64,000 nucleotides of DNA from Mesostigma viride (Eukaryota; Streptophyta; Mesostigmatophyceae; Mesostigmatales; Mesostigmataceae): assembly GCA_009746045.1 (NCBI GenBank), contig RPFO01000076.1, positions 3,484,420 through 3,548,419 on the forward strand. Reading direction: 5' to 3'. This document shows, one piece after another, positions 1 through 10,654 of the stretch. Each line of letters begins with the position of its first letter. The stretch's first letter is position 1. Below the pieces are notes generated by a model. It ran no database searches. It was given only the letters and a program-made list of their open reading frames with translations, and was not told the DNA's origin. The position numbers and the translations under genes were made by a program.

Positions 1-28
1 TTAGGGAGTACACCGTGTCTACACCACC

Positions 29-733
29 CTATTGTGCAGGTGGCGGTGATTGCACCCCAGCATATGGCAGGTAAGCACCAAAACTGTAACTTGCCTGACA
101 GACATCCGCATTGCATTGCATGGCATCATAGTAGGCAGTGTAAACATGGTACGCGTGATCAAGCAAAAGATTACGGGTGATAAGGATGGGGTATGGCCCT
201 GCACGCGACCCCAACCACAAGTAGTCCAAGTGCATTCCCGCCTGCCCTCCCGCCCACGCCCCACTTGCCCGCCCGCCTGAAAGCATGCGCTGCTGCCTCA
301 TGAAGACGCTATACGGTGTGCCTATGGGTTTAGTTTGTCCAACCTGTTGATGCCTCTCTGCAGGTGTCCCTACAAGTGCCATCTGCACCCTAGCGGCACC
401 CCACCTGTTGATGCCCGAGTTGACATATCCCAGCAGGCTGCTGCCCCACGACGAGACGCGCGCCAGCGCAGACGGGCTGGGCGCGGGGCGGGACGTGTCC
501 ACCTCACCCTCCGACACGGGGGGCTGCATGGCGGCTCTCCTCTTTGGCGTATGTGCCCCCTGCGGCGTGGCCTCGACCGACCAAGGTAACAGCAGCAACA
601 AGGGTAACAAGCAGCATCGACATAACACGCAGCAGCAAGGTAACAAGCGGCAAAAATAAATGCAGAGCAAGCAGCACCGAGGCATGAAGCAGCATGGCAC
701 AAAAAATGATACTACTACCGCGATAACCAGCAC
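29..733 (-). CDS. possible hypothetical protein, 234 codons
   Basis: An open frame of 234 codons starts with a Leu/Cys-rich hydrophobic stretch (about residues 1-47) that could be read as a signal peptide. That stretch is encoded by a CAGCAA/AGCAGCA-rich low-complexity tract, so the hydrophobicity may be a by-product. The second half (about residues 130-234) has a more ordinary composition rich in Tyr, Gly and Ala. I recognise no domain, and no neighbour gives context. In GC-rich DNA such a frame can arise by chance, so this is a weak candidate only. Confidence 0.2.
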   Translation of the reverse strand: MLVIAVVVSFFVPCCFMPRCCLLCIYFCRLLPCCCVLCRCCLLPLLLLLPWSVEATPQGAHTPKRRAAMQPPVSEGEVDTSRPAPSPSALARVSSWGSSLLGYVNSGINRWGAARVQMALVGTPAERHQQVGQTKPIGTPYSVFMRQQRMLSGGRASGAWAGGQAGMHLDYLWLGSRAGPYPILITRNLLLDHAYHVYTAYYDAMQCNADVCQASYSFGAYLPYAGVQSPPPAQ

Positions 734-2121
734 TGAGGCCGGCTCTGAGACTGGTGTTGGAGTGGCATGTCAACTGGGCCATGCCCAAAACCAAAGGGGG
801 CTCTATGCCATTAAAAGAAGATGCTGGTGAGGGTGTTTGCCCAAGTCAACCTGAGCGGCCTACCTGAGCAGTCGTAGGTCAGGTGCAGGCAAATTACAAG
901 AAGTAAATCATTAGCAAGTTGCCTAGTAGCAAGTTGCCCAGCAGTACTAGCTTAATGCAGTGCGCGCGGGCATGTGTTTCAATTTGTATAATATTTATTA
1001 TAAACTGTATCAATGCAATGTGAGTACCAAAGGGGTGTCTAGTTTGAGTGCAATGTGAGAACTTGGAGTAGAGGCGCTGGTGTCACTTGAAAATTCATCG
1101 AACTACTTGGGTCTACACTAGCGAGTTATGACAGTTTACCATCCTTGCAGCTGTCAATGAAGACCGTGGTTGGCAACAGCGGTTACAGCTACGAACACAG
1201 CAGCATTTGACAACTGAGAAAATGTGTCGCATGCGGCATACGTAGTGCGAAAATGATGAGCACACTCGAGGCCCACAATTGCGGCAGAGCTGCTCCCTGC
1301 AGCAAGTTAGGTAGTGTCTCCCTCCAACACGCTCAAAGGATATGTCCCACAGTGCATTCTGCAGACTAACTTGAACGTTGCACGAGATCAAGCCTAATTG
1401 GAATAACATGACCACTCTAAGCCCAGCATTGCAGCACGAACTCGGTAGGAGAAAAGGGTTGCGCGACCAATGTACAAAATATTCCCAATGTGGTGAATGT
1501 CAATGCCCGCCTGGCGAGCTGTGCAACAATTTTACTTCATACAATTTGCTTCCCGACCCTATCCAATTCAGCATGTTATAATAGATATTTTGGAAACAGC
1601 GGAGGCGCACCTGTCGTCAATGGGAGGGGAGTTACGTTCTACAATGCACTGGACATTCCCATGCGCATTGAATTCGTTAGTACCCCCAAACTCTTCCGAT
1701 CCGGACACAGCACAGGCTGATGCCTTGGCAAGTCAATCGGCCATTGCCTGCAAGGCCGCCAAATGTCGCCAATGGAGACCAGCAACTCGCCTCCACGGCC
1801 GCAACGGCAGCAGTGGTTTGGATATGGGAGGTAGGCTGCGTGGTGACGGGCGAGCGTCACGCGACACCTAATCATGGCCTAATTATTTATTCACGCCGCA
1901 GAGCGCAGTGCAGGCGGCCATGCGATGAGAATCTGGTTTGATAGTATCTCTCCCCTCCAATCCCGCGCCAAGCCGCCAAGATCCGGCGCGTGGGGAACTG
2001 GGGATCAAAGTTACACCGCCCATTTTCGGTACTTTTCCAGATAAATAGGTGTACGTTTATTCCAAATATATCCAATAGGATCCCATTTTTGGCAATTTCG
2101 GGGAAATGGGAATATTTATCA
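734..2121. other. intergenic stretch, no gene seen
   Basis: Several open frames under 130 codons exist on both strands, but none shows a recognisable domain, codon bias or splice structure. No tandem repeat was noticed. Confidence 0.4.
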
Positions 2122-2309
2122 GGCGGAGCCAATTTTCGGAAGAACCGTTAGGTTCGCCAGAATTGGCGAAGCTTATAAGGCCGTACACGTGATAAAACAT
2201 AGGAATAAGGGATGAAGATCCGTCAATCCATACATACATACATCCACCGAATTTGTCCCTAATTTGCAACCATAAAGTGGGTGAGGTTCTTCCGAAAATT
2301 GGCTCCGCC
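2122..2309. repeat. short inverted-repeat (foldback) element
   Basis: A perfect 25-bp inverted repeat has arms at 2122-2146 and 2285-2309, separated by 138 bp without coding potential. The arms begin GGCGGAGCCAATTTTCGG. No target-site duplication is evident outside the arms. A small MITE-like or foldback element fits, but no transposase links it to a superfamily. Confidence 0.5.
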
Positions 2310-2370
2310 GTAGAGTTTCAACGGGCAAGTTGCAAACACGCACGTTACTTGATTATCCAATTAACTGAAA

Positions 2371-2430
2371 GACCAGAGAGGTGAAATGGGAAGTGAGTAT
2401 CAGCGAATAGTAATCCTAAATGAAGGTAGT
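2371..2430 (+). repeat. dispersed repeat, copy 1 (copy 2 at 36167-36224)
   Basis: A ~60-bp stretch containing GAGTATCAGCGAAT and AATGAAGGT recurs with small indels at 36167-36224. Both copies lie next to AT-rich sequence with 'gaaatgggaatatt/gaaatgggtatatt' motifs. This looks like fragments of one dispersed non-coding repeat family. Confidence 0.5.
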
Positions 2431-2441
2431 CAAACACCGGT

Positions 2442-3042
2442 GTGAAGGTGACAGGTCGGAAGCTGGGGCTATTAGGCGACCGACATTCAACATCTTTTAC
2501 TGCACAGGGCAATCGGGGTAAACGCGACCCTCAGCAGTCGGTTTCACCACGATGCGACATGCCTGTGCACCTTCCCCTCGGACTGGAAACAATTGAGCAC
2601 CGCTTTCTCTACTGCCAAGTGAGCGGGGTGTGGCAATGGTTGTTTAACGTATGGTCCGCATGGACCGCGCTGCCACATTCCACATTAACGCTATCCGTGC
2701 GTTGTATCATATTCGGTATGGCGGGGACCCCAGGGGATGAGTTATCCGACAGTCAACTAGCCTGGGTATGGCTACGCACTAATAATATGTTGTATGCGAT
2801 CTGGACTATCCGGAACGAGACGGTTTTCAAAGTGCGGCACGAGTGCACCAAAGCCGCCAGCCGTGGTGAGGCGGTTTATCTTCCTCTGGAACTCAGCAAT
2901 GCGTCGCGCTTGGCTCTTGGCGCAAGAACAATACAAGGTGTGGGACCCCAGGCCCAACAATGACAGGCCCAGCCCCTTGGAGCTCTTCCATACTCTCCTG
3001 GGACGCAACAGGGTGTTTAATTACTTGCATTCCTCACGGTGA
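2442..3042 (+). pseudogene. LINE 3'-end remnant with zf-RVT-type zinc-binding domain
   Basis: The frame at 2442-2963 contains a Cys-rich segment followed by ETIEHRFLYC and a Trp-rich stretch (VWQWLFNVW), then AIWTIRNETVF. This order is typical of the zf-RVT domain that follows the reverse transcriptase in many plant and algal LINEs. Around 2830 the likely coding frame moves to that of 2794-3042, which continues with a helical stretch ending in WLLAQEQYKVWDP, so a frameshift splits it. No reverse transcriptase remains upstream. It is not visibly related to the LINEs at 16.7, 44.5 and 48.1 kb, which lack this motif, so a second LINE lineage is likely. Confidence 0.55.
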
Positions 3043-3131
3043 CCTTACGCGCGTCACTTGGCTCCCCTGGTCACATAATGCTCCTTTCTAAACCTTTCAC
3101 CTATCACACTACCCTCAGTGGGTAACCAGCT

Positions 3132-3239
3132 GGTCGATACGTGGTACCTCTTAACCTAACGATATTCCTATTGGTTAATAAAAAATACCCATTTACCAGG
3201 AAAGGGGCTAATAGGGGGGTCGATACGTGGTACCTCTTA
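3132..3239. repeat. 22-bp direct repeat, two copies
   Basis: The 22-bp sequence starting GGTCGATACGTGGTACCTCT occurs at 3132-3153 and 3218-3239 on the same strand, 64 bp apart. Its function is unknown. It is too long for an ordinary target-site duplication. Confidence 0.5.
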
Positions 3240-3255
3240 GGGTGGTTTTACCGGA

Positions 3256-3291
3256 TTAGGATACATTTGCACGGCTTCAAATGTATCCTAA
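3256..3291. repeat. hairpin, 14-bp perfect stem, 8-nt loop
   Basis: Arms at 3256-3269 and 3278-3291 are exact reverse complements (TTAGGATACATTTG). A second hairpin lies 52 bp downstream. Confidence 0.6.
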
Positions 3292-3342
3292 ATGCACCAT
3301 TGGCAAACATGGTTTCTGGACATGGTCAATATCATTCATATG

Positions 3343-3375
3343 TTTGGCAAGCATGATATGATCATGCTTGCCAAA
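3343..3375. repeat. hairpin, 15-bp perfect stem, 3-nt loop
   Basis: Arms at 3343-3357 (TTTGGCAAGCATGAT) and 3361-3375 are exact reverse complements. The surrounding AT-rich DNA also repeats 'tctcttttcatat' near 3385 and 3447. No gene is apparent. Confidence 0.6.
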
Positions 3376-3769
3376 GATGTCGTCTCTTTTCATATTTCAC
3401 ACATATATTATCGGCCTCGGCGTGCCATGCTTCCACGTTTGTTGTCTCTTTTCATATATTGTAAATATGATCAATAAAATTCCAAACATGACCATGTTGG
3501 AGACTTCAAGTGGAGCATCATGATTACTGTTTTCACTATTACGTAACCCATGGTTCATGTTAACATGGCATAATGAGCAATCCTATTGACCCCATGACTA
3601 ATGGTGAAGTTAATAAAGTTACATCGTGGCACGTCACTATAGATAGCATCAAGTTGCATCATTGTGCATAAAGTAGTTTAGCACTGAGTTGGCATGCCAA
3701 CACCAGGTACACTAAATAAATTAAAACCAGAATTGATCAACAACCCAGTATCCAAATACAGTATCCATA
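3376..3769. other. AT-rich intergenic stretch, no gene seen
   Basis: AT-rich sequence without a supportable open frame. It ends where the truncated LINE tail begins. Confidence 0.4.
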
Positions 3770-4180
3770 TATATTAAAAATATAATTACTTACAGCAGAG
3801 TGAAATCACTCAAACCAAAGCAAACGCCCAGCTATAAACCTATATACAGAGCCATGTCAAAGCTCTATACTACGATAAGACCAATGGAAACGCCTAACGG
3901 GAGGAACCTAATAGCCCTGCTGCACCGCAAAATCAGCCCGCGTACGGCGGAGCATGATGTCAGCCATGGCCCGAGTCAGCGCCACCGACAAGCGCTGACG
4001 CCAATATGACGTCCAGGTCCGCGCCGACCATGGGGCCCGCTGGCCCTCCAGGTCCAGCCGATCCTCCCGGAGCCGGCAACACTCCTTGAAGAAGGCGGAG
4101 GTCAGGGGCCCCATGGCCCCAAACTCCTCCAGGACAAAGGGCACCACACGATGGTGCCCGACGTCGCCGTAGGCCAGGAG
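3770..4180 (-). pseudogene. 5'-truncated LINE: RLE-domain C-terminus and 3' tail
   Basis: On the minus strand the last ~79 codons of an RLE-type LINE protein are open at 3908-4147 (FVLEEFGAMGPLTSAFF ... TRADFAVQQGY), nearly identical to the copies at 61.0-61.8 and 63.1-63.9 kb. After the stop comes the shared 3' tail, including AGCTGGGCGTTTGCTTTGGT and an AT-rich end near 3776. Homology stops near 4175-4180, where 'atatatatgcagg' replaces the coding sequence. That is a typical 5'-truncated insertion. The nuclease motif itself is missing here. Confidence 0.75.
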
Positions 4181-4320
4181 ATATATATGCAGGTCGTACT
4201 ACAGGTACAGCCACGGCTGCCACGCGGCTTCTGCAGCGAGCTCTTTCTCCTAGACAATTGCTCTACTGGTCGATCCCTACAGGTCGGTCGACTTGGACCA
4301 TGATGTGTCAAGAACAGTTA

Positions 4321-4560
4321 ATTGACGGACTTAAACAAGATGTTTGTCTACATGCAGCTGTCTGCACCTAACTAACGCGAAACCGCGTGCTACCAAATAT
4401 AGGGGGAAATGCATGAGTAACACATGTCAACGCACAACCGGTGGAAATCACGCGATACCAACCGCGGCAACAGTGGTGTGAACATAGCGGGCACTGACAT
4501 GCAACAAAGCACCAGCAACGGCATCAGTAGCAAATTGTAGTAGCGGAACAATAGCCACTA
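4321..4560. other. intergenic, nothing recognised
   Basis: No gene or repeat seen between the truncated LINE and the CAG/CAA-rich tract. Confidence 0.35.
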
Positions 4561-4564
4561 CATC

Positions 4565-4822
4565 AATGCAACAACACATCAGCCCAGCAACACAGCAGCA
4601 GCATGACCGTAGCACAGCAGCAGCACAACTGTAGCTCAGCAGCACGGCCGCAATGCAGCAGTGCATCAACACAGCAGCACGGCAGCAGCACGACAGCAAT
4701 ACATCAGCGGCACGGCAGCAATGCAGCAACACATCAGCACAACAGCACAACAGCAGCACGGCAGCAATGCAGCAACAGTAGCATGGCAGCACAGCAGCAG
4801 CAGCAGCAGCAGCACATGAGCA
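4565..4822 (+). repeat. CAG/CAA-rich low-complexity tract
   Basis: Imperfect repeats of CAGCA, CAACA and GGCAG end in a short pure CAG run at about 4795-4814. Open frames on both strands (poly-Gln/Ser or Ala/Cys-rich) are by-products. It lies just beyond the stop codon of the minus-strand DDE-like gene. Confidence 0.6.
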
Positions 4823-4850
4823 GCTCAATGACAACAACGCTGCTCGCGCT

Positions 4851-6380
4851 TCAGCAGTCGTCGTCGTCGTCGTCATCGTCATCGGCAAGGATGAGCGCTC
4901 GCTTCCGACGCCGGGAGGCGCCTGCGTTGTTGTTCTCCGCCACATCGTCGCTGGGTGGAACCATCTCGCGCAATCGAGCCTCGGCCAGGGTGATATCCGG
5001 CGCTTGCAACGCAGGGACGACCACACCGGGGCACCCGCAGATCTGTGCCTCCAGCTCGTGGAGAGGCACGCAAGAAACCGCGTCCTCCTCCCAACGGGCA
5101 CCCCAGTACATGGCTACCATGTCGTTTTGCGTGTCGACAACAGCGACACGACCATGGTACCTGCCGTCCCGGCTTTCGGTGCGACCGTCCGCGGATGTCA
5201 CACGCTCCGACGCCCAATGACACACGACTTGCCCTACGAGGTTGCGGCTGCCACTCTTGACCTGCAGCGTTATGCCTTCCCAGCATGCCTTCGCCATGCC
5301 GACGATGCCCTTCGAGCATTCAGCATCTTGCCACTTCACGACCGGGTGTTCCGCGTCATAGGGCACCTCCTTCAGCGCCTTTAGGCACTCCTTGGTGAGC
5401 TTTTTGTTCGCACCCAAGGAGACTGCATGGGGCGGCTGACCTCGCTTGCCCACCACTTGTGTCAAGACGAGGTCTGACGCGGTGATGATCACCGTGTGCG
5501 CCGCAGTGGTTGGCGGATGGGGCCATTGCGCAATGTCTGGGTTCCACGGGTGCCACGTGTCACGCAATTATGCTTAGCGCGGTATACAAAGAGCTCAATA
5601 GAAGGTTGGCCGCCATCCTCCTTCGCAACCACCTCCTTGATGATGCCAAAGAGGACTGGAGTCCACGTGAGCTTCGAGTTGCAGAGAACACTAGCTGAAG
5701 GGTGCCAGTATAGAACAGCGGAGCCTTTCTCAACGCCTTGCATGCGCTTCAAGTAAGCGACCTTGGCTGTCATGGCCCTGTCTTCTGCCGCCCATTCCTG
5801 CTGTGTGTGGCCATCATGACGAACTCGGTCTACCAGCGGGGTGACGCGCACCGCCTCTGCGTCGACCAACGCCATGCATGAAGTGCTCTTCTTGCGTCGG
5901 TGGTGGTTCAGGCGCTGCATCGTGCTCACGCAGGGCGGAGATGTCCGCGCGAGATGGCCACGGCAAAGGGCGCCACTCCTCAGGCACCTCCTCAGGGGCA
6001 TGTGGGACTTTTGCGAAAAAGGCCTCGTTTGGCTTGATGGTGTCGGGCGGAAAGTACCACTGCCAGATGCCATGGGGCAACTTCTCGACCCTTGTTTTGA
6101 TCGACTCCAGCTCCTTCCCCAGAAACTCCATGTTCAATGGTGCGAAGGCTGGGGTGTCCTGCAACATCGGAATGCGGTCTGGATCCACAAGTCGGACGCC
6201 AAACAGCGGCCGCCCCTCCGCATCAAACTTGTAAGGCTGTGTCATCGCCTTCCCGCACCGTGGCGCGCCTTCCTGTCGAGTCCCCGCGGGCTGCCACGGC
6301 GTCTTTTGGGACTCCGTGGTCCGGTAGGACAACCAGGTCTCTGCGTTGCCCTGTACCTGGAAGAAGACGGCGTGGTGCAC
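4851..6380 (-). pseudogene. C-terminal region of DDE-transposase-like protein, three frames
   Basis: Reading from 6380 down, protein-like sequence passes through three frames. The first (6380 to about 5865) starts VHHAVFFQVQGNAETWLSY and contains IWQWYFPPD. The second (about 5880-5570) includes MALVDAEAVRVTP and GSAVLYWHPS. The third (5567-4851) includes TVIITASDLVL and ends in an acidic tail after RRRKRAL. Proteins with this DDE-like core usually carry a similar C-terminal part (inference from general family layout). The frame changes near 5870 and 5565 have no plausible intron, so they are indels or sequence errors. Part of the same gene as the blocks at 8338-9003 and 8970-10187. Confidence 0.5.
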
Positions 6381-8337
6381 CTTCATTGAGCGACCGCGTT
6401 TTTCAGGCACCGGCTGTGCCGCTCCGCCGCCCGCCGGCTGCGCCGCCGGCCCGCCGCGCGCCGGCTGCCCCGCCCCGTAGCCCGTCGACAGCCCCGCCCC
6501 ACCGCGTGTCGGCTGTGACACCCCGCCGCGCACAGGCTGCCCCGCCCCGCCGCCCGTCGACTGCCCCGCCCCGCCGCCCGTCGACAGCCCCGCCCCGCCG
6601 CATGCCAGCTGTGCCGGCCCGCCGCCCACGCGCGCCGGCAGCGCCGCTGGCCCCCCGCACGCCGACGGCCCTGCCCCGCCGCCCTGCCCCGCCCCGCCGC
6701 CCGTCGACAGCCCCGCCCCGCCGCCCACGCGCGCCGGCAGCGCCGCTGGCCCCCTCGCGCCGACGGCCCTGCCCCGCCGCCCGTCGACTGCCCCGCCCCG
6801 CCGCCCGTCGACAGCCCCGCCCCGCCGCCCACGCGCGCCGGCAGCGCCGCTGGCCCCCGCGCGCCGACGGCCCTGCCCCGCCGCCCGTCGACTGCCCCGC
6901 CCCGCCGCCTGTCGACAGCCCCGCCCCGCCGCCCACGCGCGCCGGCAGCGCCGCTGGCCCCCGCGCGCCGACGGCCCTGCCCCGCCGCCCGTCGACTGCC
7001 CCGCCCCGCCGCCCGTCGACAGCCCCGCCCCGCCGCCCACGCACGCCGGCAGCGCCGCTGGCCCCCGCGCGCCGACGGCCCTGCCCCGCCGCCCGTCGAC
7101 TGCCCCGCCCCGCCGCCTGTCGACAGCCCCGCCCCGCCGCCCACGCGCGCCGGCAGCGCCGCTGGCCCCCGCGCGCCGACGGCCCTGCCCCGCCGCCCGT
7201 CGACTGCCCCGCCCCGCCGCCCGTCGACAGCCCCGCCCCGCCGCCCACGCGCGCCGGCAGCACCGCTGGCCCCCGCGCGCCGACGGCCCTGCCCCGCCGC
7301 CCGTCGACTGCCCCGCCCCGCCGCCCGTCGACAGCCCCGCCCCGCCGCCCACGCGCGCCGGCAGCGCCGCTGGCCCCCCGCGCGCCGACGGCCCTGCCCC
7401 GCCGCCCGTCGACTGCCCCGCCCCGCCGCCCGTCGACAGCCCCGCCCCGCCGCCCACGCGCGCCGGCAGCGCCGCTGGCCCCCGCGCGCCGACGGCCCTG
7501 CCCCGCCGCCCGTCGACTGCCCCGCGCCGCCGCCCACGCGCGCCGGCAGCGCCGCTGGCCCCCCGCGCGCCGACGGCCCTGCCCCGCCGCCCGTCGACTG
7601 CCCCGCCCCGCCGCCCGTCGACAGCCCCGCCCCGCCGCCCACGCGCGCCGGCAGCGCCGCTGGCCCCCGCACGCCGACCGCCCTGCCCCGCCGCCCGTCG
7701 ACTGCCCCGCCCCGCCGCCCGTCGACAGCCCCGCCCCGCCGCCCACGCGCGCCGGCAGCGCCGCTGGCCCCCCGCCCGTCGACTGCCCCGTCCCGCCGCC
7801 CGTCGACTGCCCCGCCCCGCCGCCCGTCGACTGCCCCGTCCCGCCGCCCGTCGACAGCCCCGCCCCGCCGCCCACGCGCGCCGGCAGCACCGCTGGCCCC
7901 CCGCACGCCGACGGCCCTGCCCCGCCGCCCGTCGACTGCCCCGCCCCGCCGCCCGTCGACAGCCCCGCCCCGCCGCCCACGCGCGCGGCCGCCGCTGGCC
8001 CCCCGCACGCCGACGCCCTGCCCCGCCGCCCGTCGACTGCCCCGCCCCGCCGCCCGTCGACAGCCCCGCCCCGCCGCATGCCAGCTGCATGCGCCGGCCC
8101 GCCGCCCGCGCGCCGGCTGCGCCACTGGCCCGCCGCCCGTCGACTGCCCCGCCCCCCGCCCGCCGACTGCCCCGCCCCGCCGCGCACCGGCAGCGCCGCC
8201 CCGCTGCCCGCTGACTGCCCCGCCCCGCCGCGTGCCGGCTGCGCCGCCGCTGCCGCCCCGCCGCGCACCGATGGCGCCGCCCCTCCGTGCGCCGGCTGCG
8301 CCTCGCTGCACGCAGGCTGCACGACATCACCACGCAC
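6381..8337. repeat. GC-rich minisatellite, 104-bp unit, inside the DDE-like gene
   Basis: The landmark GTCGACTG recurs at 6783, 6887, 6991, 7095 and 7199, exactly 104 bp apart. The unit is built from shorter CCCGCCGCCCGTCGAC modules, with some shortened units near 7530, 7700-7850 and 8000. Because 104 is not a multiple of 3 and stops are absent, all frames on both strands stay open, giving spurious Gly/Arg/Ala- or Pro-rich frames of up to 900 codons. On the minus strand the block is bordered by AGG|GTGCGT at 8337 and AAG|GTGCACC at 6380, both phase 0. It could therefore be an intron, although the pyrimidine tract at the 3' side is weak. Confidence 0.85.
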
Positions 8338-9003
8338 CCTGGTGACCTTGATAACCTGATCCTCCCTACCGGTCATCCAATCTACCGTGCTGCACCAACC
8401 GGCAAACGACTCGCGCTGCAACGGAGTGAGAAAGTTCCTGACATCGTAAGCGACCCCCAATACCTTGACCTCCGTGCCAGCGGGGACGGTCGAGTTGCAG
8501 TTCGCAGCTGCACCACTAGGCTGACGGAATGCCTCTTCTATGGCCGCCACCCAGCTCTCCAAAGTTGGGTACTTGTGCACGAAGCTAGGCCCCCCCGCCA
8601 CAGCGTGTCTCATGTAGGCCACAAGCACGCCGAATTTCTGATCTGGGTCGGCGTGCGTGTGGCCCACGAGCATGCGGTGCATTTCGACGACGTCGAAGAA
8701 GCCAACGTGTACGAGCCACCATGCAAACAGTAAGACGGTGTGATTCCGGTTTTCACTCCCACCGTCCAGTTGCAGGACCAAACACCTGGGCATGTGCGGC
8801 AGCCCCGCCCTCCTCCATGGCTGGTCCCTCATCAACTGCGCCAGGATGTGCATCAGCATCGTGACGGTGACACTGCCGGAGAGGTTGTCGGTCATGAGGA
8901 CCCATGCGAGAACGATGAACCACATCGCCTTGTACCCATGGACGGCCGCACAGAAGAGCGAGAACGGCATCATGCCACCTGCATAGCTGCCCCATGAGTC
9001 GGG
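8338..9003 (-). CDS. DDE-transposase-like catalytic core, part 2 of a frame-broken gene
   Basis: This ~220-codon segment continues the protein encoded at 8970-10187 after a frame change at the C6 run at 9004-9009. It holds LVLQLDGGSENRNHTVLLF and, ~30 residues on, GHTHADPDQKFGVL. This pairing of a 'D..S.EN.N' motif with 'GHTH.D.D..F' marks a family of DDE-type transposase-like proteins common in eukaryotic genomes, matching what I know as the DUF7869-type domain. With the upstream INLDKLDHAKTYW motif, the three acidic residues expected of a DDE nuclease are present. The segment ends in VIKVTR, immediately before the 104-bp array. Confidence 0.6.
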
Positions 9004-10187
9004 CCCCCCACCAGCTTCGGCCAGTATGTCTTGGCGTGATCCAGCTTGTCGAGGTTGATCGACAAAATGGCCGTCAACATAGCGGCCACCATCGCGCAGG
9101 CAAGCTCGCGCCTCAACCAATAGTTCTGGCGGGTAAACCAGGCCAGAGCGACATGCTGCTTGATTTGGTTGTCGACGTACTTCCGTTGTGCCTCAGTTGA
9201 AGCACCGCGGCGCCGCATGCGCAGTTCCACGCAGTCCGCGCAGTGACCGGTGCTCTTGTTGTGCGGGCATACCACCACCTTCGGGCTCCTCTGCCCTGGG
9301 AAGTAGTCGCCTTTGCAGTAGGTGCGCCAGATGCGGTAGAATGCGTTGTAGCCTAGCACCTTGGCCCCTTCCCCCGCTTCTGCCACCACGTCTTCAACGT
9401 ACATGGCGTGCATCTCCTTGATGGACATGACGTCCATGAAGACAACGCCAGCATGAGTCGGGTCATGGTCTGCGATCTGCTGCACCAACTCGTGCATCCA
9501 CATTGCTGCGTGTTCGCCAACCTCCGAACGCCCCCGAGCATCACGCTCAGGTGGTGCGTGCTCCAGACCAACACCGAAAGTCGCTAGGTCGTTGGGATGC
9601 ACGGTCAGGAAATACTCCTTCGCCGACACGACCGACGCCACCAGATTGTTCCAAGTCGCCCGGGTAACGCCGGCCATCTTCCGGATGGCAGATGCACAAC
9701 CGGTGACGGTGTACATGCACCCCGCAATCACCACGTCCACGTGTAAAGGGCCGGTAATGATGTACTTCTTGTAACGGCCACCGTCGGCAGGGGATTCTAC
9801 CTCGATGTTGCCCACGCCGGCCGACCGGATCACGTCGCAAAGGGAGGCCATGCGCTGCTGGTCCGTTTGGTTGTACAGGAACTCTCGAAAGGCAGTCCAC
9901 GACCTGGTATCGGTAAGTAAGGTGCCCACCTTCTCGAGGCAATGCTCCCCACAAGTCGGACCGCACTTCCTGGCCTTGGCGATGTCCTTGTCAACGGACT
10001 TCAATTTGGAGGCGAGAAGCCGGGCGCCATCTTTCTTCCCACTGCGCTTCGCTCGAGAGGAAGACGTGCCGGGCCCCATTTCCGTGTGAAGCAGGTCGTC
10101 GTCAGAGCCGTCAGAATCCACGCCCCAACTAGCTTCAGAACTCGCATCCGAATCCACCAGGTCTGGCACATCCCATTCTTCATCCAT
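8970..10187 (-). CDS. DDE-transposase-like protein, N-terminal part
   Basis: ATG at 10187 opens 405 codons. Residues 1-60 are acidic and Ser-rich, followed by a basic RAKRSGKKDGAR stretch and a Cys cluster KCGPTCGEHC near 75-85. A second Cys/His cluster VVVCPHNKSTGHCADC lies around residue 315, followed by a helical R/K-rich segment and ILSINLDKLDHAKTYW, which should hold the first catalytic Asp. The frame runs out 11 codons after a G6 run; a one-base change there would join it to the core at 8338-9003. Upstream of the ATG lies a ~180-bp-period repeat. Likely a domesticated or decaying transposase; no terminal repeats were recognised. Confidence 0.6.
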   Translation of the reverse strand: MDEEWDVPDLVDSDASSEASWGVDSDGSDDDLLHTEMGPGTSSSRAKRSGKKDGARLLASKLKSVDKDIAKARKCGPTCGEHCLEKVGTLLTDTRSWTAFREFLYNQTDQQRMASLCDVIRSAGVGNIEVESPADGGRYKKYIITGPLHVDVVIAGCMYTVTGCASAIRKMAGVTRATWNNLVASVVSAKEYFLTVHPNDLATFGVGLEHAPPERDARGRSEVGEHAAMWMHELVQQIADHDPTHAGVVFMDVMSIKEMHAMYVEDVVAEAGEGAKVLGYNAFYRIWRTYCKGDYFPGQRSPKVVVCPHNKSTGHCADCVELRMRRRGASTEAQRKYVDNQIKQHVALAWFTRQNYWLRRELACAMVAAMLTAILSINLDKLDHAKTYWPKLVGGPTHGAAMQVA

Positions 10188-10197
10188 GTTAATAGGA

Positions 10198-10600
10198 AAT
10201 CTACTGTATTACACCCGGTGGTGCTTGGACAGAAGCAAGAAACCCCGCCCACCGCTCAAATGTGGCGCCCAACAAAGCCCCAAACTGATTTCTTCAATAA
10301 GTCTAAGTACTGTTCTACATCCGGTGGTGGATGGACACAAGCAATAAAGGCCCCGCCCACACCTCAGATTTCTTTAGAAAATCTACTGATCTACATTCGA
10401 TGGCGCCTTCACAGAAGCAGGAAACTCCGCCCACCGGTCAAATGTGACGCCCAACAAAGCCCCAACTGATTTCTTCAAAAAGTCTACTGTTTTACACCCG
10501 GTAGTGCTTGGACAGAAGCACTATGTAAAGCCCGCCCACACATCGGATTTCTTTACGAAAAACCTGTTTTACATTCGATGGGGTCTTGACAGATTCAAGC
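10198..10600. repeat. tandem repeat alternating ~101- and ~80-bp units
   Basis: The motif 'tctactgt..tacacccggtggtgcttggacagaag' and variants recur near 10200, 10302, 10382, 10483 and 10562. Spacings alternate long, short, long, short, so the higher-order unit is ~180 bp. It sits directly upstream of the DDE-like gene's start codon. Confidence 0.65.
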
Positions 10601-10654
10601 AGCAATACTCGTTTCTACCTGCGTGCGACTGCTGCGGCTGAGTGCTGCAACTTG

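Noticed and set aside
4603-5220. Plus-strand Gln/Ser-rich protein of 205 codons
   Set aside because: CAG/CAA low complexity followed by the antisense of the DDE-like gene's C-terminus.
5814-9120. Frames of 640-905 codons, Gly/Arg/Ala- or Pro-rich, both strands
   Set aside because: Open by default in the stop-free 104-bp GC repeat; only the parts outside 6381-8337 show protein similarity.
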